Positions 15,959-23,101 of a DNA stretch of 41,236 bases are shown piece by piece. A program made the translations under genes and the position numbers. The stretch is from assembly GCA_017629145.1 (NCBI GenBank), contig JAGBXR010000043.1:1-41236 (forward strand). Direction: 5' to 3'. The notes under the pieces were generated by a model. It worked only from the letters and a program-made list of their open reading frames with translations. It did not search any database and was not told the origin of the DNA. The first letter of the stretch is position 1. The number at the start of each line of letters is the position of its first letter. This stretch comes from Alistipes sp. Its GTDB lineage: Bacteria > Bacteroidota > Bacteroidia > Bacteroidales > Rikenellaceae.

Positions 15959-18073
15959 ATGAAACTCAAATCTCTAATTTGCGCAGCACTCTCGCTTGTT
16001 GCTATGGCGAGTTGCGTGGAGCAGCCTAAGGCCGAGTTTGGTCTTGGTAACAGTGTGGCCGTTGTGCCTATGACTATCCAGGCAGGTCAAACATCTCACT
16101 ACCTCACGGACTACTATCCACAGTGGGTTGGTGCCGATAAGGTAGAGTGCGATGATGCGCGTATTAGCCTTGCGGCTGTTGAGCCCGACTGGTCTGCATT
16201 CACTATCGACACCGAGGCCGAGACTTTGGTATCAACTCTCGATGTATGGCACGGTGAGAGCAAACTCTCTATCGTCGTTCTTGGCGGCAAGCGCGATACC
16301 GAGGGTAGCTATATGTCTACAGTAGGTATGGAGAAGCGTCGCGTGAAGATTGTCGCAGAGAAGCCTGTTCAGGAGGCTGTGGCAATGTGGCAGAACGTAG
16401 AGGTTGAGGATGTATGCGTCGATGGCAACACTATTACGGTAGCTGTTCCTGCCGAGGCTGTAGCCTTCGAGCGCTCTGTATTGCGCGTCTTCGCTGCATC
16501 GGCAGAGGGTCGCTTCAACGATGTGCTCCTCCCTTTGGAGTATGGCGTTGTTGTAACAAATGCAGAGGATATCAAGCGTAAGGATCACCAGTCGCAGATT
16601 CTCTACTCGTTGATGATTGACCGTTTCAACAATGGTAAGACCGAGAACGACTGGAAGATTAACTCTCCCGAGGTTTTGGATAAGGTAGACTATCAGGGTG
16701 GCGATATCGTAGGTATTCAGCAGAAGATTAACGATGGTTTCTTTGCCGATTTGGGTGTCAATACTATCTGGATTTCGCCTATCACGCAGAATCCCTATGA
16801 TGCGTGGGGTCAGAACGTAAATCCTGACACAAAGTTCTCGGGCTATCACGGCTACTGGCCAATATATAGCACCGTTGTCGATAAGCGTTTCGGTAACGAT
16901 GAGGAGCTTCGTGCGATGCTTGCTACGGCTCACGACAACAATATGAATGTCATCCTTGACTACGTTGCTAACCACCTCCATATCAACTCACCAGTTCTTC
17001 AGGAGCATCCCGATTGGACAACGCAGCTCATCTTGCCCGATGGCCGCGAGAATATCGCTTTGTGGGATGAGCAGCGTCTTACAACTTGGTTCGATAAGCA
17101 TATCCCTACGCTCGATTTGGAGCGTGTTGAGGTTTGCGAGCCTATGACCGACTCTGCTTTGCATTGGGTGCGCAACTTCGACTTCGACGGTTTCCGCCAC
17201 GATGCTTGCAAGCATATTCCATTAGACTATTGGCGTATGCTCACACACAAGATGAAGTCATCGATGCCTGAGCGCAATCTCTGGCAGATTGGCGAGACCT
17301 ATGGCTCTGTAGAGCTTATCGGCTCGTATGTTAAGACTGGTATGATCGACTCGCAGTTCGACTTCAACCTCTACCACACATCTCGCGATGTTATTGTCGA
17401 TACCAACCGCTCTATGCGCGATATCGTTCGTACGGTTGAGGAGTCGGAGGCAGCTTATGGCTCACACCACACTATGGGTAACATCACAGGTAACCACGAT
17501 AAGCCACGCTTCATCTCGTTGGCTGGTGGCGATATGCCTTTGTGGTGCCCAGATGATAAGGCCGAGGGCTGGCATCGCGATGTGCAGGTTGGTGATATGG
17601 AGAAGGGTCACGCAGGCTTGCAGCTTCTCAAGGCTATCATCACAACTGTACCGGGTGTTCCTTGTATCTATCAGGGTGATGAGTTCGGTGTTCCAGGTGC
17701 AAACGATCCTGACAACCGCGATATGATGCGTTTCGAGGCCGATAACGAGTATCAGGCTAAGGAGTTTGCTGCAACTCGTGAGTTGTTGAAGGAGCGTCGT
17801 AGCTCTATGCCTTTGATGTATGGTGACTATCGTACGTTGTATTCGGACGATGCTGCCTGGGTATTCTTGCGTCACTATATGGGCGAATGGACTCTTGTTG
17901 CGATGAATGTTCGTGGCGAGGAGTGCAATGTCGAGGTAGAGCTTCCATCTATGGCAAAGTGCGGCGACTTGAGCGTTGCTGTAGCTACAGAGGGCGCTAA
18001 CGTAGAGTGCAAGGGCGAGGGTAAGCTCGGCTTGACTATCCCTGCATACGGCTATATGGTTGTAAATAAGTAA
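15959..18073 (+). CDS. GH13 alpha-amylase family lipoprotein
   Basis: This 704-residue protein starts at ATG 15959; the frame is open upstream, but only this start gives a lipoprotein signal (lipobox VAMASC, Cys19). An N-terminal accessory domain (about 25-210) precedes a GH13 barrel. The barrel contains region I DYVANH (about 333), region II GFRHDACKH with the nucleophile Asp (about 410), region III GETYG with the acid/base Glu (about 444), and region IV GNHDKPR (about 510). All catalytic residues are present. It should cut alpha-1,4 glucan, probably at the cell surface, in the role SusG has in Bacteroides. It lies 70 bases after the SusE-like gene, past a stable hairpin. The exact subfamily was not assigned. 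Confidence 0.93.
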   Translation: MKLKSLICAALSLVAMASCVEQPKAEFGLGNSVAVVPMTIQAGQTSHYLTDYYPQWVGADKVECDDARISLAAVEPDWSAFTIDTEAETLVSTLDVWHGESKLSIVVLGGKRDTEGSYMSTVGMEKRRVKIVAEKPVQEAVAMWQNVEVEDVCVDGNTITVAVPAEAVAFERSVLRVFAASAEGRFNDVLLPLEYGVVVTNAEDIKRKDHQSQILYSLMIDRFNNGKTENDWKINSPEVLDKVDYQGGDIVGIQQKINDGFFADLGVNTIWISPITQNPYDAWGQNVNPDTKFSGYHGYWPIYSTVVDKRFGNDEELRAMLATAHDNNMNVILDYVANHLHINSPVLQEHPDWTTQLILPDGRENIALWDEQRLTTWFDKHIPTLDLERVEVCEPMTDSALHWVRNFDFDGFRHDACKHIPLDYWRMLTHKMKSSMPERNLWQIGETYGSVELIGSYVKTGMIDSQFDFNLYHTSRDVIVDTNRSMRDIVRTVEESEAAYGSHHTMGNITGNHDKPRFISLAGGDMPLWCPDDKAEGWHRDVQVGDMEKGHAGLQLLKAIITTVPGVPCIYQGDEFGVPGANDPDNRDMMRFEADNEYQAKEFAATRELLKERRSSMPLMYGDYRTLYSDDAAWVFLRHYMGEWTLVAMNVRGEECNVEVELPSMAKCGDLSVAVATEGANVECKGEGKLGLTIPAYGYMVVNK

Positions 18074-18096
18074 TAAAATATAAAACATAAAACACA

Positions 18097-19503
18097 ATGA
18101 AGAAGATTTTTGCATTGGTCGCTCTTGTTGCGACATTGGTAGGTTGCCACTGCAACTGTGGTACTTGTAACCCAAAGGAGGAGCGTGCTTACGACAAGTA
18201 TAACTCTGTAGTTTATGAGCTCAACATCCGTCAGGCTACAGCCGAGGGTACTTTCGCGGCTGCTGAGAAGTATCTTCCAGAGATTAAGGCTATGGGCGTA
18301 GATATCTTGTGGCTTATGCCTATCTCACCTATCGGTGTTGATGGCCGTAAGGGAACACTTGGTTCATACTACTCAATCGTAGATTATAAGGCTATCAACC
18401 CAGAGTTTGGTACTTTGGAGGATTTCCAGAAGTTCTTGGCTACAGCTCACGAGTTGGGTTTGAAGGTTGTTATCGACTGGGTTGCTAACCACACATCACG
18501 CGATGCAAAGTGGTGGCAGGAGGGTAAGAAGGATTGGTACAAGATTGATCCTGCTACCGACCTTCCTATCGTTGAGTACGACTGGACAGATATCGCATCA
18601 CTCAACTACGAGAACGAGGATATGCGCGCAGCTATGACCGATGCTCTCTGCTACTGGATTGAGCTTGGTTTGGATGGCTACCGTTGCGACGTTGCTTATA
18701 AGGTGCCAGCAGACTTCTGGCAGTCGGCTTGGACCGAGGTTAAGAAGATCAACCCTGATGTATACCTCTTGGCAGAGGGTGAGGCTGCTTGGTTGCACGA
18801 GTGTGGCTTCGACACATCATACGCTTGGGAGTTCCACCATATGATGAACGCTATGGCAAAGGGTGGCAGCGAGACAAAGAACGTTGCTGGTGACGGTACT
18901 ATCAAGACCGATGCCAAGTATGTATCAGACCTCAAGGAGTACATCGCACGTGATGCACAGAACTATGCACAGCCAGCTATGCGTTTGATGTTTACATCGA
19001 ACCACGACGAGAACTCTTGGGCAGGTACCGAGTTTGAGCGTATGGGCGATGCATCAGAGGCATTCGCAGCTTTGACTTATGTTCTTCCACAGGGTCAGCC
19101 ACTCATCTACACAGGTCAGGAGATTGGCTTGGGTCGTCGTTTGCAGTTCTTCGAGAAGGATCCTATCGTTGAGCTCGTTGACTTAAACTACGGTAAGGAG
19201 TACCGCGACCTCTACAAGCGTCTTATCGCTTTCCGTCACGACAACGCTGCGTTGGCTGCTGGTGAGAATGTAGCTCCTGTAGTTTATTTCGAGGGTGTGG
19301 GTGAGAACGTTTTGGCATTCACACGCGAGAAGGAGTGCAATAAGGTATTCTGCCTCTTCAACTTCTCTGCAGAGCCTACAACAGTTACTTTCGATGAGAG
19401 CGTGGCTGGTGAGTACGACTGCGTATGTGGCCAGAAGTTCAACGTAGTTGCCGGTGAGCAGCTCGAGCTTGGTGCTTGGGAGTACAAGTTGCTCTCAAAG
19501 TAG
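18097..19503 (+). CDS. GH13 alpha-amylase family lipoprotein, compact form
   Basis: This 468-residue enzyme has a lipoprotein signal (lipobox TLVGC, Cys17) followed at once by three more cysteines (CHCNCGTC). The GH13 barrel starts within 20 residues of the lipid anchor. Catalytic regions are DWVANH (about 127), GYRCDVAYK (nucleophile Asp, about 195), LLAEGE (acid/base Glu, about 225) and TSNHDENSW (about 302). A small beta domain closes the C-terminus. It is closely related to the next gene, which lacks a signal peptide. Codon use is strongly biased like susCD, implying high expression. It probably acts on short maltooligosaccharides at the outer membrane; which face it sits on is not clear. 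Confidence 0.92.
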   Translation: MKKIFALVALVATLVGCHCNCGTCNPKEERAYDKYNSVVYELNIRQATAEGTFAAAEKYLPEIKAMGVDILWLMPISPIGVDGRKGTLGSYYSIVDYKAINPEFGTLEDFQKFLATAHELGLKVVIDWVANHTSRDAKWWQEGKKDWYKIDPATDLPIVEYDWTDIASLNYENEDMRAAMTDALCYWIELGLDGYRCDVAYKVPADFWQSAWTEVKKINPDVYLLAEGEAAWLHECGFDTSYAWEFHHMMNAMAKGGSETKNVAGDGTIKTDAKYVSDLKEYIARDAQNYAQPAMRLMFTSNHDENSWAGTEFERMGDASEAFAALTYVLPQGQPLIYTGQEIGLGRRLQFFEKDPIVELVDLNYGKEYRDLYKRLIAFRHDNAALAAGENVAPVVYFEGVGENVLAFTREKECNKVFCLFNFSAEPTTVTFDESVAGEYDCVCGQKFNVVAGEQLELGAWEYKLLSK

Positions 19504-19515
19504 AGATTTGTGATG

Positions 19516-19557
19516 TCTCGCACCGCATCGCACATATAGGTGAAATGCGGTGTGAGA
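19516..19557 (+). promoter_or_regulatory. Intercistronic stem-loop between two GH13 genes
   Basis: A 13-bp stem (19516-19528 with 19545-19557, one G-T pair) encloses a 16-base loop. No T-run follows, so termination is unlikely. It may be an RNA processing or stability element. Confidence 0.6.
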
Positions 19558-19618
19558 TTACTTCGATAACACGGAGCATTCGTAGTTGAGTAGCTCCAAA
19601 TATAAAGGGTTGGGAGTG

Positions 19619-20902
19619 ATGTATAAAAATCCCGAGTGGAGCTATTCGGCAGTGCTCTACGAGATGAATATCAGACAAATAAGTGCCGAGGGTACGTTCC
19701 GCGCCGCTGCCGATAGATTGGCTTTTCTGCGCTCTGTGGGCGTAGATGCTGTGTGGCTTATGCCCATCTATCCTATTGGCGAAGAGGGTCGCAAGGGGCG
19801 TCTTGGCTCTTACTACTCGATAAAAGATTATACGGCTATCAACCCCGAGTTCGGTACAAAGGCGGATTTCGCAGAGTTCGTGCGCGTGGCCCACTCTATG
19901 GGCATCAAGGTGCTGCTGGACTGGGTTGCTAACCATACAGCGCGCGATGCTCGCTGGGTTACGGAGAAACCTGCCGACTGGTACGAGAGAGATGCCAATG
20001 GTGTGCCTCTCATCCCTTGGGATTGGAGCGATACTGCAAAGCTCAACTATGCCAACCACGATGTGTGGCGTGGACAGATTGATGCTATGCGCTACTGGGT
20101 CGAGCAGTTTGGTGTAGATGGCTTCCGCTGCGATATGGCAATGCTCGTGCCTATCGAGTTCTGGCAGGAGGCATCGGCAGAGTTGCACGCCATAAAGTCG
20201 GACATCTTCTTCTTGGCCGAGGCCGAGGAGGACAACCTCTTCGATAGGGCGTTTAATATGAGCTACCAGTGGAACGTGCACCATATTATGTGCGACATTG
20301 CCAAGGGTGCACGCCGTGTGTGGGATATGCGCAATGCAATACACGCCGAGAGGGCAAAGTACCCCAAGGAGGCTATGCGTATGAGCTTCACGTCGAACCA
20401 CGATGAGAACTCTTGGAACGGAACGGAGTATGCGCGTTTTGGTCGCGCTCTGGAGGTGATGACCGCTATGACCTTCCTTATGCCATCGACTATGCCGCTG
20501 ATATATACGGGTCAGGAGGTTGGCTACGACCACTCTTTCGAATTCTTCGACCACGACCCTATTCCGCAGCAGGCATATAAGGAGTCGCGTATGACGGAAC
20601 TTTATCGCAGACTATGTGCCTTGAAGCACTCGGAGGCGGCGCTTATGGCTGGTGAGAGGGGTGGCGAGATGATAGAGATTGAGAACAACGCCAAGGATTG
20701 TATGATGACCTTCGTGCGCGAGGTGCGCGGTAGTCGTGTAGTGGCTATTATGAACCTGTCACCATATACGATCCACGCCGATTTCTATACCGGAATCTAT
20801 GCAGGTAGCTATCGCGATGCCATTACAGGCGAGCGATATACGCTTGAGAGCCACGTTGAGGAGGATATCCTGCCGTGGACATACCGAATTTTAGTTAAGT
20901 AA
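19619..20902 (+). CDS. Cytoplasmic GH13 alpha-amylase family enzyme
   Basis: I start this gene at ATG 19619 (428 residues), which has a GGGAG sequence just upstream; a TTG 33 bases earlier is in frame but less likely. No signal peptide is present: the protein opens directly with MYKNPEWSYSAVLYEMNIRQ, which aligns with the mature start of the preceding lipoprotein amylase. Catalytic regions are DWVANHT (about 100), GFRCDMAM (about 167), FLAEAEED (about 198) and TSNHDENSW (about 258). It is a paralogue of 18097-19503 retargeted to the cytoplasm, where it would hydrolyse or rearrange imported maltooligosaccharides. Codon use is less biased than in its neighbour (more CGC, GCG, GCC), suggesting lower expression. 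Confidence 0.9.
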   Translation: MYKNPEWSYSAVLYEMNIRQISAEGTFRAAADRLAFLRSVGVDAVWLMPIYPIGEEGRKGRLGSYYSIKDYTAINPEFGTKADFAEFVRVAHSMGIKVLLDWVANHTARDARWVTEKPADWYERDANGVPLIPWDWSDTAKLNYANHDVWRGQIDAMRYWVEQFGVDGFRCDMAMLVPIEFWQEASAELHAIKSDIFFLAEAEEDNLFDRAFNMSYQWNVHHIMCDIAKGARRVWDMRNAIHAERAKYPKEAMRMSFTSNHDENSWNGTEYARFGRALEVMTAMTFLMPSTMPLIYTGQEVGYDHSFEFFDHDPIPQQAYKESRMTELYRRLCALKHSEAALMAGERGGEMIEIENNAKDCMMTFVREVRGSRVVAIMNLSPYTIHADFYTGIYAGSYRDAITGERYTLESHVEEDILPWTYRILVK

Positions 20903-20923
20903 AAACTTGAAACTTCGTACGAT

Positions 20924-22792
20924 ATGAAAAAAGTTTTAGTAATGCTTGTTGCAATTTTGGGTATCGTGTCGGTGGCCAACGCAGCGCGACCTACAGGTGT
21001 GAATGTTAAGCACGTCGAGCCGTTGTCGTGGTGGGTAGGAATGAACACTCCATTGCAACTTATGATCAACGGTGACAACATTGCCGATTGCAACATTACC
21101 ATCGAGCCTGCGGATCGTGGTGTTGAGGTTGTGGCTATGCATAAGGCAGATAGCCCCAACTACCTCTTCGTTGATGTAGCTATCGCTAGCGATGCTGTGG
21201 CTGGTGAGTATCAGATTTGTGTAGACAATGGTCGCCGCAAGGTGCGCTACCCATATACTATTGCCGAGCGCCGTGAGGGCTCACGCGATAGAAAGAGCTT
21301 CACGACAGCCGATTTCGTCTACCTGATTATGCCCGACCGTTTTGCTAATGGCGATGCGTCGAACGACTCTACGGACGATACCGCCGAGAAGGCCGATCGC
21401 TCGAAGCCAGGTCGTCGTCACGGTGGCGATTTGCAGGGTATCATAAACCATCTAGATTATATCGCCGATCTTGGTGCTACGGCTATTTGGTGTACGCCTC
21501 TTTTGCTTGATGATGAGAATGGAGCGTCGTATCACGGCTATTCTTGCAGCGATTACTACCATATCGACCCCCGTTATGGTGATAATGAGCTCTTTAAGAG
21601 CTATGTTGAGGAGTGCCATAAGCGCGACCTTAAGGTGATTATGGATATCGTTCCTAACCATAGCTCAACATCGCATTGGTGGTATGCCGATCAGCCTTTC
21701 GAGGATTGGACACATAAGTGGGATAGCTATACGCAGTCGAACTGGACATTCTCTACGAATATGGACTTCAACGCTTCGAAGGCCGACTTGTACCAGATGG
21801 AGAGTGGTTGGTTTGATCGCAGTATGGCGGATATGAATCTCGATAACCCTTATCTGTTGAACTACTTCAAGCAGTGGGCTATTTGGTGGATTGAGTACTC
21901 GGGCTTGGATGGTTTCCGTGTCGATACCTACCCTTATAACGAGAAGGGCCCTATGAGCGAGTGGTGTAAGGCGGTTATGGAGGAGTATCCCAACTTCAAT
22001 ATTGTTGGTGAGGTGTGGACATCCTCTATTCCTCAGTTGGCTTATTGGCAGGGTGGCAACTACAATAAGGATGGTTTCAACTCGCACCTTAAGTCGATTA
22101 TGGACTTCCCATTGCACGATGCTATGCGTGCAGCTCTCAGCGAGGGTGGTCACGGTGGCTGGGGTCAGGGTATGACGCGCATCTACGATGTGTTGTCGCA
22201 CGACTTCGTATACCACGACTTGAGCAATATGATGATTATGGCTGGTAACCACGATACCGACCGCGTTGCCGATGTGCTTAATGGCGATGCGCAGCGTATG
22301 AAGATCGTTGCAGCGTTGCTCTGCACGATGCGTGGTATGCCACAGATGCTCTATGGTGATGAGTTTATGTTCCGCTCTACCGATCGCTCGAAGGGTCATC
22401 CAACGTTGCGTATCGACTTCCCTGGAGGCTGGGAGGGTGATGCCCTCAACCTCTTCGACGAGGCACAGCGCGCAGGCGAGCAGAAGGAGGTATTCGACTA
22501 TACTCGTCATATGATGAATTGGCGTAAGGGTAAGGATGTAATCCACAACGGTCGCACTTTGCACTTTATCGACCGCGATAACACCTACGCTTTCTTCCGC
22601 TATAACGACGAGGAGGTTGTCTTTGTCTATGTTAACAACAGCAACGAGGAGCGTGTAGTGCCTTGGTCTCGCTATGCCGAGATTAACGCAGATCTTGGCG
22701 AGGGTCGCGATGTTGTTACGGGCGAGAGTGTTAAGATGGAGGGTTGCAAGGTAGCTCCTGCATCGGTTCTTGTAGTTGAGTTCAAGAGATAG
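20924..22792 (+). CDS. susA: Neopullulanase / cyclomaltodextrinase-like GH13 (SusA-like), periplasmic
   Basis: This 622-residue protein has a cleavable signal peptide (about 1-20, ending VANAAR) without a lipobox cysteine, so it is probably periplasmic. An N-terminal Ig-like cyclomaltodextrinase domain (about 22-120) precedes the GH13 barrel. Visible motifs are RHGGDLQGIINHLDYI, region I DIVPNHSS (about 241), region II GFRVDTYPY (about 330), region III VGEVWTS (about 362) and region IV AGNHDTDR (about 440). Length and layout match Bacteroides SusA, which cuts imported maltooligosaccharides. It is the last gene of the locus: a strong terminator follows. Confidence 0.92.
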   Translation: MKKVLVMLVAILGIVSVANAARPTGVNVKHVEPLSWWVGMNTPLQLMINGDNIADCNITIEPADRGVEVVAMHKADSPNYLFVDVAIASDAVAGEYQICVDNGRRKVRYPYTIAERREGSRDRKSFTTADFVYLIMPDRFANGDASNDSTDDTAEKADRSKPGRRHGGDLQGIINHLDYIADLGATAIWCTPLLLDDENGASYHGYSCSDYYHIDPRYGDNELFKSYVEECHKRDLKVIMDIVPNHSSTSHWWYADQPFEDWTHKWDSYTQSNWTFSTNMDFNASKADLYQMESGWFDRSMADMNLDNPYLLNYFKQWAIWWIEYSGLDGFRVDTYPYNEKGPMSEWCKAVMEEYPNFNIVGEVWTSSIPQLAYWQGGNYNKDGFNSHLKSIMDFPLHDAMRAALSEGGHGGWGQGMTRIYDVLSHDFVYHDLSNMMIMAGNHDTDRVADVLNGDAQRMKIVAALLCTMRGMPQMLYGDEFMFRSTDRSKGHPTLRIDFPGGWEGDALNLFDEAQRAGEQKEVFDYTRHMMNWRKGKDVIHNGRTLHFIDRDNTYAFFRYNDEEVVFVYVNNSNEERVVPWSRYAEINADLGEGRDVVTGESVKMEGCKVAPASVLVVEFKR

Positions 22793-22813
22793 CGGGTTCG
22801 TTCGAACTTTTTA

Positions 22814-22857
22814 ATGGCATAGGTTGGTTGGTTGGTGTATATAGGTGCCTATGCCAT
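22814..22857 (+). other. Stem-loop downstream of the SusA-like gene
   Basis: A perfect 10-bp stem (22814-22823 with 22848-22857) encloses a GGTT-rich 24-base loop. It immediately precedes the terminator hairpin and may protect the transcript end. Confidence 0.6.
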
Positions 22858-22858
22858 C

Positions 22859-22895
22859 GGAGCTGTTCAACAATGTTGGACAGCTCCTTCCTTTT
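22859..22895 (+). terminator. Rho-independent terminator of the glucan locus
   Basis: A 13-bp stem (22859-22871 with 22875-22887, one G-T pair, loop AAT) is followed by TTCCTTTT. It separates the GH13 genes from the next operon. Confidence 0.88.
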
Positions 22896-22928
22896 ATTGT
22901 GCATTATGTTGTACGATGAGTTAAATAT

Positions 22929-22981
22929 TTGCATAAAGTGCCGTAAATATGCAACAAAAGGCGCTTAATGCTGCATAAAGT
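22929..22981. promoter_or_regulatory. Operator-like repeats upstream of the DUF4988 operon promoter
   Basis: TTGCATA (22929-22935) and TATGCAA (22948-22954) form a 7-bp inverted repeat with a 12-base spacer. TGCATAAAGT occurs at 22930-22939 and again at 22972-22981, 42 bases apart (about four helical turns). The second copy abuts the -33 box. This arrangement suits an activator binding site. Confidence 0.5.
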
Positions 22982-23012
22982 TTTGGTGTTTGCCAATAAA
23001 TGCCTATTTTTG
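22982..23012 (+). promoter_or_regulatory. Promoter of the DUF4988 lipoprotein operon
   Basis: TTTG at 22982-22985, exactly 19 bases, then TATTTTTG at 23005-23012: both boxes match the Bacteroidetes consensus. Transcription would start near 23019, giving a leader of about 80 bases and confirming that the gene starts at 23102, not further upstream. Confidence 0.82.
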
Positions 23013-23101
23013 TATGTTCTATACTGCGTCTTTATGGCAGCACTTTGTATGATGTTATGATTCGAGGATTTAGAGCAAACAAATTAATAACAAATAACAC
23101 T

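Noticed and set aside
16232-16981. Long minus-strand frames opposite the GH13 genes (for example 249 codons here, 371 codons at 19439-20554)
   Set aside because: They are antisense shadows caused by the strong codon bias of the true genes; they carry no recognisable domain and have no promoters.
19586-19618. TTG start for the cytoplasmic GH13 enzyme
   Set aside because: ATG 19619 has a better upstream purine-rich site and aligns with the mature start of its paralogue; the extra 11 residues add no signal peptide.
23000-23101. Extended N-terminus of the first DUF4988 gene
   Set aside because: The stretch contains the promoter -7 box, and the lipoprotein signal begins only at ATG 23102 (or 23117).
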